From Lysobacteraceae bacterium 2PB (lineage in GTDB: Bacteria > Pseudomonadota > Gammaproteobacteria > Xanthomonadales > Xanthomonadaceae), in the NCBI GenBank assembly GCA_005502915.1, contig SCMT01000002.1, positions 62,001 through 126,000 on the forward strand: DNA of 64,000 bases, in the 5' to 3' direction. Below the pieces are notes generated by a model. It searched no databases. It had not been told where the DNA came from and saw nothing but the letters and a program-made list of their open reading frames with translations. Positions 38,857-47,266 of this stretch are shown here, one piece after another. The translations under genes and the position numbers were made by a program. Within the stretch, counting starts at the first letter, position 1, and each line of letters opens with the position of its first letter.

Positions 38857-40023
38857 TCAGTTCGGCGAACGCGTGGCCCGCATGTTCACGCCCGAGTAGC
38901 TGCTGTAAGCGCGCACGCCGATGTAGTACGTGGTGCCGGCGGTCGGGTTGTTGATCGTGCAGGTCTCGGTGTTGCCGTTGAGGTACGGACGGCAGTTGTA
39001 GCTGCTGGTGGTCGGCGCGGCGCCGGCGCGGACGTACAGGTCGGCATCGCCGGTACCGCCGGAGATGTTGACCACGAGGCTGGTGGTGCCGGCCGGGATG
39101 CTGACGGTGTAGAACGACGACCAGTTGCCGGTCGAGACCGACGGCAGGTTGACGTTGTGCACGACCGTGCCGCCACCGCCGCCACCACCGATGGTGCTGT
39201 TGATCCAGCTGACCATCGCGGCGGTTTCGGAGTACACGCCGTAGTAGTTCGGACGGGCGCAGCCGAGGCCGTAGCTCACGACGCCGATGCTGTAGATCGA
39301 GCCGTTGTACGGCGCGATCAGCGGGCCGCCGCTGTCGCCCTGGCAGGAATCCTTGCCACCGGCGGCGAGGCCGGCGCAGATCTGCACGCTCGGGACGAGC
39401 TTCAGGCCGCTGGCGGCGGAGCTGCCGTTGTAGGAGGCGGCGCAGGTGCTGTCGGACACGACCGGCACGGTCACTTCGCGCAGGCTGCTGGTGCCGCTGC
39501 CGCCTTCGGAGGTCGCGCCCCAGCCCAGCACGGTCACCGGGTCGCCGGCCTTGGCCACGGCGCCCATGACGGTGGCGTCGGGCAGCTTGGCGCGGATCAG
39601 GTTGCTCGGGAACGTGCCGTTGATGCGGATCAGCGCGAAGTCGTTCGCATAGCTGCCGGCGGAGGAGCTGGCGGCATAGTTCGGGTGCTGGATGTACTGC
39701 GCGACCGAATAGGCGGTCTGGCTGCCGGTGTTGTTCGAGCCGGCGTAGACGGTGGTCTGGCGGCCGCAGTGGGCGGCGGTCAGCACCCAGCTGTCGGCGA
39801 TGATCGTGCCGCCGCAGCCCGACGTGCGGACGGTGAACGAACGGTCGCCCTGGGCGAGGATGCCGCCGACGATGCGGCCGGTCGGCTGCTTGCCGAAGGC
39901 GGCGCTGGTCTTCCAGGTGCCCGGCTTGGCCTTGGTCTGCGGACCGGCGGCCATCGCGATGGAGCTGGCGGCCAGGAGGGCGACTGCCATCGTGCCGGCA
40001 GCGATCTTGATACGTTTCTGCAT
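38857..40023 (-). CDS. Secreted trypsin-like serine protease with PPC domain
   Basis: Protein of 388 residues. Signal peptide about 1-26 (ending AMA before AGPQ), then a short propeptide to the activation site RIVGG. The S1 catalytic triad is visible: H in VLTAAHCG, D in YANDFALI and S in CQGDSGGPL. A glycine run links to a C-terminal PPC (pre-peptidase C-terminal) domain with TGNWSSFYTVSIPAG and GDADLYVRAGAAPT, which is usually removed after secretion through type II systems. Extracellular proteases of this make-up are typical of predatory or lytic Lysobacter relatives. It has a strong terminator and a possible CRP/Clp-type site about 210 bases upstream. Confidence 0.95.
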   Translation of the reverse strand: MQKRIKIAAGTMAVALLAASSIAMAAGPQTKAKPGTWKTSAAFGKQPTGRIVGGILAQGDRSFTVRTSGCGGTIIADSWVLTAAHCGRQTTVYAGSNNTGSQTAYSVAQYIQHPNYAASSSAGSYANDFALIRINGTFPSNLIRAKLPDATVMGAVAKAGDPVTVLGWGATSEGGSGTSSLREVTVPVVSDSTCAASYNGSSAASGLKLVPSVQICAGLAAGGKDSCQGDSGGPLIAPYNGSIYSIGVVSYGLGCARPNYYGVYSETAAMVSWINSTIGGGGGGGTVVHNVNLPSVSTGNWSSFYTVSIPAGTTSLVVNISGGTGDADLYVRAGAAPTTSSYNCRPYLNGNTETCTINNPTAGTTYYIGVRAYSSYSGVNMRATRSPN

Positions 40024-40223
40024 TGTGCGGATTCCTTGTTCTCTTTCGTTTGTGTGTTGAAGGGAACTGCGGTACATGCCGGACGGTTCGAGTCCGAATG
40101 TTTCGGATTCCTTCCGTCCGTGAAACGCGGCGGTCCGCGCGTCGTTCCCCCCGGAATGAGAGGCGCGGTGCCGTTGAAGCGTATCGGCCGTCGGTGCGAT
40201 GAGGCGCCCATCGAGCGTGCAGC

Positions 40224-40247
40224 TCACATAATGTGATTCACGTCATG
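40224..40247 (-). promoter_or_regulatory. Palindrome and CRP/Clp-like site upstream of the protease
   Basis: TCACATAATGTGA (40224-40236) is a perfect 13-base palindrome, and TGTGA-TTCACG-TCATG (40232-40247) matches the CRP/Clp consensus TGTGA-N6-TCACA at eight of ten positions. Clp controls extracellular enzymes in Xanthomonas, so a role at the protease promoter is plausible but unproven. The rest of the 460-base gap (40024-40483) has lower GC content and no gene that I can support. Confidence 0.4.
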
Positions 40248-40483
40248 GGTGCGTGGCCGGCCGGTGCCAAGCGCGAATGAATCCTACCGACGAAAATCCC
40301 GCGAAATAGGATCGGAAGCACAGTTTTGCGCATTCCACATGACCATTTCTCATTTGTGCAATGCAATATATACGGGCGCGTACGTCGTTGTGCCGAGTGG
40401 TATCCAGGCCATCGGCGAATCGCCGACAAGCGCTTTGCGATGTGCGAAAAATGCCGGTCTGCGCGCCGCGATGCCGCAGCGGC

Positions 40484-41239
40484 TCAGCGGAACACGCGGC
40501 GCAGCAGTTCGGAGGTGCGTGCGGCGGGGTCCTGGCGGATGCGGCGCTCCTGTTCGGCGATGACGTGGAACAGGCCGTCGATGGCTTCGCGCGTGACGTA
40601 GTCGTCGAGGTCGAGGTTGCCGCCCGCGTTCGCGCCGCCGGCATCGCCGCCGAGCAGCAGCGCCAGGGTGCCGCCGTTCTTCCTGGTGAAGTCCTTGTAC
40701 TTGCGGGTCACGCCGGTGGCCTGCGTCTGCTTCGCGACGATGGGGCGGAACGCGTCGAACAGCTTCTGTTCGCTGGTGCGGCGGAAGAAATCGGTCGCGG
40801 AGGTCTCGCCGCCGCGCACGAGGCCGATGGCGTCGCGCAGGGTCATCTGGCGCACCGCGTCGGACAGGATGCCGGCGGCCGCGGGCACGGCCTGTTCGGC
40901 GGCGCGGTTCATCGACAGCTCGAAGGCATCGACCTGCTTGCCGGCGCCGACCTTGCGCAGGGTGTCGGCCGCCTTGCGCATCTTGCCGGGCACGAGGATC
41001 TTCACCGCCTGGTCGCGGAAGAAGCCATCCTGCGTGCCGAGCTGGCGCACCGCGCGATCGACGCCCTGCGCCAGCGCCTCGCGGATCCCGCCGGCGGCAT
41101 CGCGCTCGTTCAGCGAGGCATCGCCGTTGCGACTGCCGAGCAGGCGCTCCTTGAGCTGGTCTTCCAGCGATTGCGCGTGCGCGCCGCTGGCGGTGCCGAG
41201 TGCGGCGGCGATGGCGAAGAGGCAGAGATGGCGACGCAT
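40484..41239 (-). CDS. DUF4197 exported protein
   Basis: Protein of 251 residues with a signal peptide (about 1-22, ending AHA before QSLEDQL). The mature part is almost all helical and matches the DUF4197 family: GGIREALAQGVDRAVRQLG near the start, KMRKAADTLRKVGAGKQVDAFELSMNRAAE in the middle (read here in parts), the DAIGLVRGG stretch, and a C-terminal DYVTREAIDGLFHVIAEQE. Family members are periplasmic or lipoprotein-like and uncharacterised. The start at 41239 gives a proper signal peptide. It lies between the protease and the TonB-dependent receptor on the minus strand with gaps that suggest independent transcription. Confidence 0.88.
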   Translation of the reverse strand: MRRHLCLFAIAAALGTASGAHAQSLEDQLKERLLGSRNGDASLNERDAAGGIREALAQGVDRAVRQLGTQDGFFRDQAVKILVPGKMRKAADTLRKVGAGKQVDAFELSMNRAAEQAVPAAAGILSDAVRQMTLRDAIGLVRGGETSATDFFRRTSEQKLFDAFRPIVAKQTQATGVTRKYKDFTRKNGGTLALLLGGDAGGANAGGNLDLDDYVTREAIDGLFHVIAEQERRIRQDPAARTSELLRRVFR

Positions 41240-41412
41240 GGCGCGGCTCCCGGTGGCGGTGCGGCACAGCATACGTCCTGCGGGACTGCGGAAACGCGAA
41301 CGGCGCCCGATCGGGCGCCGTTCGCGGCGAATGCGCAGGCAGAGCGGTCATTCATGCGGAAAAGCTGGTCCCTCGCGTTCGCTCGGGACGACAGGCTTTC
41401 CCGCTGTCGGGC

Positions 41413-43566
41413 TCACCAGGCGTAGCGCGCGCCGATCACGATCTGGCGCGGATTGCCGAGCAGGATGCCGCGGGTGCGGTCGACGATGTATTCGCGGTCG
41501 GTGAGGTTCTTGACCGTGAGGTAGGCGCTCCAGCCGGTGATGTCCGGTTCCCAGTTCAGGGTCGCGCTCCACACCGCGTAGCCGTCGAGCTGGCCGAACT
41601 GCCCGCTGCCGTCGGTCGGGTAACGGTTGTTCGCGAAGTCGGCGTACTGGCGGCCGACATGCTGCACTTCCACCGAGCCGTCCCATGCGCCCTTGACGTA
41701 ACCGAGGCGGAAGGTCGAGGCGAGGTCGGGCGCGTAGGGCAGGCGATTGCCGGCGCGGCTGCCGTTGGCGGCGGCACCGGTGTCGATGCGACGCAGCACG
41801 GTGGACTGTTCCGCATCGGCGAGCCAGGTGACGGCCAGGTTGGCGTAGACCTCGCCTTCGCGGGTCCGCAGCGCGTCGCGGTTCACGCCGATCGCGAATT
41901 CGAAGCCGCGATAGTCGGTTTCGCCCTGCGCCAGCGGCGTGCTGCCGCCTGCGATCGAGCCGACGACGATCTGGTTGTCGAAATCGGCGCGGAACGCGGC
42001 GGCTTCGAGGTCGATCATGCCCAGCCAGCGGGTGCGCAGGCCGGCTTCGAGGTTGCGGCTGCGTTCGGCATCGACCGCGGTGCTGGTGCCGTTGCCGGCG
42101 ATCAGGTCTTCCACGCGCGGCGGCGCGAAGCCTTCGTGCGCGGAGGCGTACAGCGACAGCGTGTCGCTGACCTGCCAGTTCGCCGCCAGGCCCCAGGTGG
42201 TTTCGCGCACATCGTCGCCGCCGCTGGCCCCGCCCGGCAGGCGGTTGGTGCGGGCGAATTCGACGCGTTCGTGGCGCACGCTCGGGGTCAACTGGACGCT
42301 GCCGAAATCGAAGGTGGTGGTGGCGAAGGCCGACAGCGCTTCGGCGGTGCGCAGGTTGTTCTCGACCAGGGTGCCGGTGCGCGCGGTGGGGCTGCTGCCG
42401 TTGCGCTGGTAGCGGATCTGCTTCTCTTCGTGCCAGCGCAGGCCGACCTCGCTGCTGCCGGCGGTGCCGAACAGACTGCGCTCGAACGAGAAGCGCGAAT
42501 CCACGCCCCAGGTGTAGTAGTTGCGCAGGCGGCCCTGGGTGGACGCGCAGGCATTCGGATCCACGCGCTGGCCGAGCCGGCGCGCGGTGGCGAAGGCGGC
42601 GCCGCACTGGGTGTCGGTGGTGGTGCTGGACTGCCGCCACCAGTCGCGCATGAAGTCGGTGTAGTAGGCCGAGGTGTGCAGCTTCAGGGTTTCGTTCGGC
42701 GTCCAGTCGTGGCTGACCGAGAACGCGGTGTGGCGGATGTCGAACAGGTCGTTCTCGAACGGGTAGTACTCGGCGCCGAAGTTCGCGTATTCCGCGTCGG
42801 TGAGGCCCGAATAGCCGACCTGCGAGCGCTCGCGCAGCAGGTTGCCGCGGATCGCCAGTGCGTGCTGGTCGTTGATCTGCACCTGGTACTTCGCGAACAG
42901 GTCGCCCTGCTCCAGGTCGGTGTTGTCGCGCGCGCCGTCGCCGCGCTTGTAGCCGAAGTCGACCAGGAGGCCGTTCGCGCCGATGCTGGCGTGCACCGCG
43001 CCGAAACCGCGCGTGCCGGCCGAGACCTCGACGTGGCCGGCGAAGTCGTCCGGCGGCGTCGGGGTGATGTAGTTGATCGCGCCGTGGATGGTCTGCGGGC
43101 CGAAGCGCAGCAGGCCGGCGCCCTTGAGCACCTCGACGCGGTCGTAGCGCTGGATCGGCGCGTGGTAGTAGCTGGCGTTGTCGCCGTAGGGCGCGTACAT
43201 CGCCGGCAGGCCGTCTTCCAGCAGCAGCACCTTGGTCGAACGTGTCGGGTTGCTGCCGCGGATGCCGATGTTCGGGCGCAGGCCGAAGCCTTCCTCGTCG
43301 CGCACCGTCACGCCGGGCACCTTGCGCAGCGCCTCGTTCACGGTCAGGGCGCGGCCCGAGACGATCACGCTCTGGTCCAGCACCGACGCGGTGCCCTCGG
43401 CGGTCTTCTTCTCCTGGTGGTTGCCGACGACCTCGATGGTGGCGAGGGTGCGGCCGGCATCGTCCGCCGGGGCATCCTTCGGGGTGTCGTCCGCACGCGC
43501 GGCGAAGGGCGAGAGGGCGGCGGCCAGGGCGATGCCGAGGGTCAGGGGGTGGCGGACAGGGGGCAT
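41413..43566 (-). CDS. TonB-dependent outer-membrane receptor (FecA-like)
   Basis: Protein of 717 residues. Signal peptide about 1-25, then a plug domain with [20 protein letters not shown] and [20 protein letters not shown], then a 22-strand barrel ending in a terminal YAW aromatic. Length and plug resemble the FecA/citrate or siderophore-receptor group; there is no N-terminal signalling domain of the FecA type, so no sigma-factor partner is expected. Three TGAGAAC-like half sites lie upstream of the start, which suggests Fur control and iron as the cargo. It is divergent from oleD. The start at 43566 gives the best signal peptide. Confidence 0.93.
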   Translation of the reverse strand: MPPVRHPLTLGIALAAALSPFAARADDTPKDAPADDAGRTLATIEVVGNHQEKKTAEGTASVLDQSVIVSGRALTVNEALRKVPGVTVRDEEGFGLRPNIGIRGSNPTRSTKVLLLEDGLPAMYAPYGDNASYYHAPIQRYDRVEVLKGAGLLRFGPQTIHGAINYITPTPPDDFAGHVEVSAGTRGFGAVHASIGANGLLVDFGYKRGDGARDNTDLEQGDLFAKYQVQINDQHALAIRGNLLRERSQVGYSGLTDAEYANFGAEYYPFENDLFDIRHTAFSVSHDWTPNETLKLHTSAYYTDFMRDWWRQSSTTTDTQCGAAFATARRLGQRVDPNACASTQGRLRNYYTWGVDSRFSFERSLFGTAGSSEVGLRWHEEKQIRYQRNGSSPTARTGTLVENNLRTAEALSAFATTTFDFGSVQLTPSVRHERVEFARTNRLPGGASGGDDVRETTWGLAANWQVSDTLSLYASAHEGFAPPRVEDLIAGNGTSTAVDAERSRNLEAGLRTRWLGMIDLEAAAFRADFDNQIVVGSIAGGSTPLAQGETDYRGFEFAIGVNRDALRTREGEVYANLAVTWLADAEQSTVLRRIDTGAAANGSRAGNRLPYAPDLASTFRLGYVKGAWDGSVEVQHVGRQYADFANNRYPTDGSGQFGQLDGYAVWSATLNWEPDITGWSAYLTVKNLTDREYIVDRTRGILLGNPRQIVIGARYAW

Positions 43567-43594
43567 GACGAGCCAGGGAAAGGGAATAGGAATT

Positions 43595-43639
43595 GTTCTC
43601 AATTGTAAGAATTGCGTTCTCAAATGCAACAAGTTCTCA
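43595..43639 (-). promoter_or_regulatory. Fur-like operator region of the TonB-dependent receptor
   Basis: On the minus strand TGAGAAC occurs three times (plus positions 43595-43601, 43616-43622 and 43633-43639) in an AT-rich stretch that stands out from the GC-rich surroundings. Partial inverted partners (ATTC) follow each. This resembles overlapping Fur boxes just upstream of the receptor start. The spacings of 21 and 17 bases are not perfectly regular. Confidence 0.5.
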
Positions 43640-43741
43640 TTTTCATCCATGCCGACTGCGGCGACGGGGCTGGTCGCCGGGGGCGTCGATCCCGGATCAT
43701 GGCCGCCCGATGACGAAGGCGCCCGCGGGCGGAGCGATGGC

Positions 43742-44734
43742 ATGAAGATCCTGGTGACCGGTGGTGGCGGCTTCCTCGGGCATGCGCTGTGCCGGGGGCT
43801 GGTGGCGCGCGGCCACGAGGTGACCAGCTACAACCGCGGCCACTATCCCGACCTCGATGCCATCGGGGTGCGCCAGGTCCGCGGCGACCTGGCCGACCGC
43901 GAGGCCGTGCTCGCGGTCTGCGCCGGCATGGACGCGATCTTCCACAACGCCGCCAAGGCCGGGGCCTGGGGCAGCTACGACAGCTACCACCAGGCCAACG
44001 TGGTCGGCACGGAGAACGTGCTGGCGGCCTGCCGGGCCCACGGCATCGGCCGGCTGGTCTACACCTCGACCCCCAGCGTGACCCATCGCGCCACCCATCC
44101 GGTGGAAGGCGGCACCGCCGAGAGCGTGCCCTACGGCGAAGGCTTCAAGGCGCCGTACGCGACCACCAAGACCCTCGCCGAAAAGGCCGTCCTCGCCGCC
44201 AACGGCCCCGACCTGGCGGTGGTCGCGCTGCGCCCGCGCCTGATCTGGGGCCCGGGCGACCAGCAGCTGGTGCCGCGCCTGGTCGACCGCGCCCGCGCCG
44301 GCCGCCTGCGCTTCGTCGGCGGTGGCGACAACGTCATCGACACCACCTTCATCGACAACGCCGCCCAGGCGCATTTCGACGCCTTCGACCACCTCGCCCC
44401 GGGCGCCGCCTGCGCCGGCAAGGCCTACTTCATCAGCAACGGCGAGCCCAGGCCGGTGCGCGAGATCGTCAATGCCCTGCTGCGCGCCGCCGGCGCGCCG
44501 GAGATCGACAAGACGCTGCCGTTCGGCGCGGCGTACGCGATCGGAGCGGTCTGCGAAGGCCTGTGGACCGTGCTGCCGCTCAAGGGCGAGCCGCCGATGA
44601 CCCGCTTCCTCGCCGAGCAGCTGAGCACCACGCACTGGTACAGCATGGAACCGGCGCGACGGGATTTCGGCTACGTGCCGAGGGTGAGCATCGAGGAAGG
44701 GCTGAAGCGGCTGGCGGCGTCGTACGCGCGGTAG
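43742..44734 (+). CDS. oleD: OleD: NADPH-dependent 2-alkyl-3-ketoacid reductase
   Basis: Protein of 330 residues, extended SDR family. The Rossmann motif is TGGGGFLG at the N terminus, the active-site pair is YATTK, and the substrate-side motifs [10 protein letters not shown] and [16 protein letters not shown] are those of 3-beta-HSD-like epimerases to which OleD belongs. In the pathway it reduces the OleA product to the 2-alkyl-3-hydroxy acid that OleC cyclises. It is separated from oleC by a protease, DUF4197 and receptor genes, all on the other strand. A hairpin follows about 20 bases after the stop. Confidence 0.93.
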   Translation: MKILVTGGGGFLGHALCRGLVARGHEVTSYNRGHYPDLDAIGVRQVRGDLADREAVLAVCAGMDAIFHNAAKAGAWGSYDSYHQANVVGTENVLAACRAHGIGRLVYTSTPSVTHRATHPVEGGTAESVPYGEGFKAPYATTKTLAEKAVLAANGPDLAVVALRPRLIWGPGDQQLVPRLVDRARAGRLRFVGGGDNVIDTTFIDNAAQAHFDAFDHLAPGAACAGKAYFISNGEPRPVREIVNALLRAAGAPEIDKTLPFGAAYAIGAVCEGLWTVLPLKGEPPMTRFLAEQLSTTHWYSMEPARRDFGYVPRVSIEEGLKRLAASYAR

Positions 44735-44754
44735 GCGCAGGCCGGAGACGGGGC

Positions 44755-44773
44755 AGCGGGTCTTCGACCCGCT
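44755..44773 (+). terminator. Hairpin after oleD
   Basis: AGCGGGTC (44755-44762) pairs with GACCCGCT (44766-44773) across a 3-base loop. There is no T tract, so a factor-independent terminator function is uncertain. Confidence 0.35.
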
Positions 44774-44875
44774 CTGCAGGCGCCCTCGCCGCGTGCGGGG
44801 AAGGGTCGAGGTGAGGCAATTTGCCCGAATGCAGCCGTCCCCGGCGCATCCGGCCATCCCCGCTAGAATGCCCGC

Positions 44876-45562
44876 ATGAGCACCTTCCCCCTCGACTGGA
44901 AACCGCTGGCCGGCCGTGCGCTGGAAGCGGCGTTGAATCGCGCCATCGACCTCGATCCCGATACCCGCGCCGCATTGCAGCCGCTGGATGGCCGCAGCGT
45001 GGTGCTGGCGCTGGACGCGCCCGCCGGGCGCGAGGCGGAGCCGCTGGCCCTGCACATGACCGTCGCCGGTGCGCGGCTGCAGGTCGGCCCGGCCGCCAGC
45101 GAAGGCGCCGCGCAGCCCGACCTCGCCGTGCGCAGCACGCTCGGCGGCGCGCTCTCGCTGGGCATGCGCACCCTGCTGCCGCGCCTGCTCGGCACGCCGG
45201 CCGACGAAGCAGACGCGATGCCGGTCGGACGACTGCGCATCGAGGGCGACGCCGAACTCGCGCGGCGTCTGCAGCGCCTCGCCGAGCGCTTCGATCCCGA
45301 CTGGCAGCTGCCCTTCACCCGCGTGTTCGGCGAGGTGATCGGCGTGCAGGTGGCCAACGGCGTCGCCGCCGCGCTGCGCGGGGCGCAGCAGGGCGGGCGC
45401 AAGCTCGCCGAGACCACCGCCGAATACCTGACCGAGGAGTCGCGCGATGTCGTGCCGCGCGCCGAGCTCGATGCCTTCTTCGACGATGTCGACACCCTGC
45501 GCGACGACGTCGAGCGCATGGCCGCGCGGGTGACGCGCCTGCGCAGGCAGGTCGGCGCATGA
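44876..45562 (+). CDS. ubiJ: Ubiquinone biosynthesis accessory factor UbiJ
   Basis: Protein of 228 residues with an N-terminal SCP2-like lipid-binding domain (about 20-110) and a C-terminal coiled coil (about 185-228, [19 protein letters not shown]) as in UbiJ (YigP). UbiJ binds ubiquinone intermediates and, with UbiK, assembles the soluble Ubi complex. It overlaps the ubiB start by 4 bases (ATGA), the same order as in E. coli ubiE-ubiJ-ubiB. UbiE is not in front of it here; oleD is. Confidence 0.92.
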   Translation: MSTFPLDWKPLAGRALEAALNRAIDLDPDTRAALQPLDGRSVVLALDAPAGREAEPLALHMTVAGARLQVGPAASEGAAQPDLAVRSTLGGALSLGMRTLLPRLLGTPADEADAMPVGRLRIEGDAELARRLQRLAERFDPDWQLPFTRVFGEVIGVQVANGVAAALRGAQQGGRKLAETTAEYLTEESRDVVPRAELDAFFDDVDTLRDDVERMAARVTRLRRQVGA

Positions 45563-47217
45563 GCGCCGTCCTGCGTGCGGCCCGCATCGGCCGCGTCCTG
45601 ATCCGCTACCGCCTCGACGACCTGCTTGACGGCACGCCCGCCGAACGCTGGCTCAAGCTCGCGCGCCCGTTCGTGCCGCGCGCCTCGGTCGAGGTCGCCG
45701 CGCAGCCGCGCGGCGCGCGTCTGCGCCTGGCGCTGCAGGAGCTGGGGCCGATCTTCGTCAAGTTCGGGCAGATCCTCTCCACCCGCCGCGACCTGATGCC
45801 GCCGGACATCGCCACCGAACTGGCGCTGCTGCAGGATCGCGTGGCGCCGTTCGACGGCGAGGCTGCGCGGCGCATCGTCGAGCAGGCCCTGGGCCAGGAC
45901 ATCCGCGAGGCTTTCGAGCACTTCGACACCACGCCGCTGGCCTCGGCCTCGATCGCGCAGGTCCATGCCGCGCGCCTGCCCGGCGGGCGCGAGGTCGTGG
46001 TGAAGGTGCTGCGACCCGACATCGAGAAGCAGATCGCCGGCGACATCGCCCTGCTCAACAGCGTCGCGACGCTGGTCGAGCGCGCGCATCCGAACGCCGA
46101 CAAGATCCGCCCGCGCGAAGTCGTGCGCGAGGTCGAGACCACGTTGGCCGCAGAACTCGACCTGCAGCGCGAGGGCGCGAATGCCTCGGTGATCCGCCGG
46201 TTCTGGAAGGATTCGCCCGACCTGTACGTGCCCGAGGTGATCTGGAGCCATACCGCCGAGCGCGCGCTCACGCTCGAACGCGTGCACGGCATTCCCAGCG
46301 ACGATGTCGCCGCGCTGGACGCCGCCGGCATCGACCGCAAGGCGCTCGCCGCGAAGGGCGTGCGCGTGTTCTACACCCAGGTGTTCCGCGACAACTTCTT
46401 CCACGCCGATGCGCACGCCGGCAACATCTGGGTCGACATCGACCCGGCGCGCAAGGCGGACCCGCGCTTCATCGCGATCGACTTCGGCATCGTCGGCCAG
46501 CTCTCGACCGAGGACCAGTACTACCTCGCCGAGAACTTCATGGCGATCTTCAACCGCGACTACCGCCGCATCGCCGAACTGCACGTGCAGGCCGGCTGGA
46601 TGCCGGCGACGATCCGCATCGACGAGCTGGAAGCCGCCGCGCGCGCGGTCTGCGAACCCTACTTCACGCGTCCGCTGTCGGAGATCTCGCTGGCCGAGGT
46701 GCTGGTCAAGCTGTTCCGCACCGCGCAGAAGTACGAGCTGACCCTGCAGCCGCAGCTGATCCTGCTGCAGAAGACCCTGCTGAACATCGAAGGCGTTGGC
46801 CGCCAGCTCGATCCGGAGCTGGACATCTGGGCCGTCGCCAAGCCGGTGCTGGAACAGATCCTGGTCGAGCGCTACAGCCCGCAGCGGCTGATGCGCGACT
46901 TCCGCAAACGCCTGCCCGAGCTGGTGACGCGCGCGCCGGACATGCCGCAGCTCCTGCATGCCTGGCTGAGCCAGCAGGTCGACGGCCGGCACGAGCTGTC
47001 GATGCGTTCGCACGACCTCTCCGATCTCGCGACCACCCTGCGCGCGATGCAGCGACGCATCGTCTCCGCGATCCTCGGCACCGGCCTGCTGATCGTCGCG
47101 GCGGTGCTCTACGCGCTGGAAGCCGGCGGGCCCTCGATGTTCAGCATCCCCGCCGCCGCCTGGATCGCCGGTGTCGGCGGCCTCTGGGCGCTGGTCGCGG
47201 CCTGGCCGCGGCGCTGA
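45559..47217 (+). CDS. ubiB: UbiB protein kinase-like ATPase of ubiquinone biosynthesis
   Basis: Protein of 552 residues, usual UbiB length. The family signature KxGQ is present in [16 protein letters not shown], followed by an alanine-rich loop ([14 protein letters not shown]) in place of the kinase glycine loop, the catalytic region [11 protein letters not shown] and the metal-binding IAIDFGIVG. Two C-terminal membrane helices (about 500-550) anchor it to the inner membrane. UbiB is an atypical ATPase thought to extract ubiquinone intermediates from the membrane for the Ubi complex. Translation is coupled to ubiJ by the overlap. The start at 45559 is the conserved one. Confidence 0.96.
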   Translation: MSAVLRAARIGRVLIRYRLDDLLDGTPAERWLKLARPFVPRASVEVAAQPRGARLRLALQELGPIFVKFGQILSTRRDLMPPDIATELALLQDRVAPFDGEAARRIVEQALGQDIREAFEHFDTTPLASASIAQVHAARLPGGREVVVKVLRPDIEKQIAGDIALLNSVATLVERAHPNADKIRPREVVREVETTLAAELDLQREGANASVIRRFWKDSPDLYVPEVIWSHTAERALTLERVHGIPSDDVAALDAAGIDRKALAAKGVRVFYTQVFRDNFFHADAHAGNIWVDIDPARKADPRFIAIDFGIVGQLSTEDQYYLAENFMAIFNRDYRRIAELHVQAGWMPATIRIDELEAAARAVCEPYFTRPLSEISLAEVLVKLFRTAQKYELTLQPQLILLQKTLLNIEGVGRQLDPELDIWAVAKPVLEQILVERYSPQRLMRDFRKRLPELVTRAPDMPQLLHAWLSQQVDGRHELSMRSHDLSDLATTLRAMQRRIVSAILGTGLLIVAAVLYALEAGGPSMFSIPAAAWIAGVGGLWALVAAWPRR

Positions 47218-47266
47218 CCCACTGCGCCGCCCGCCCACGGGCGGACGGCGCGCGGGATCGCTGCGA

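Noticed and set aside
44821-45558. Upstream plus-strand extension of ubiB in its own frame
   Set aside because: This part is covered by ubiJ in another frame; UbiB homology starts exactly at the ATG in the 4-base overlap.
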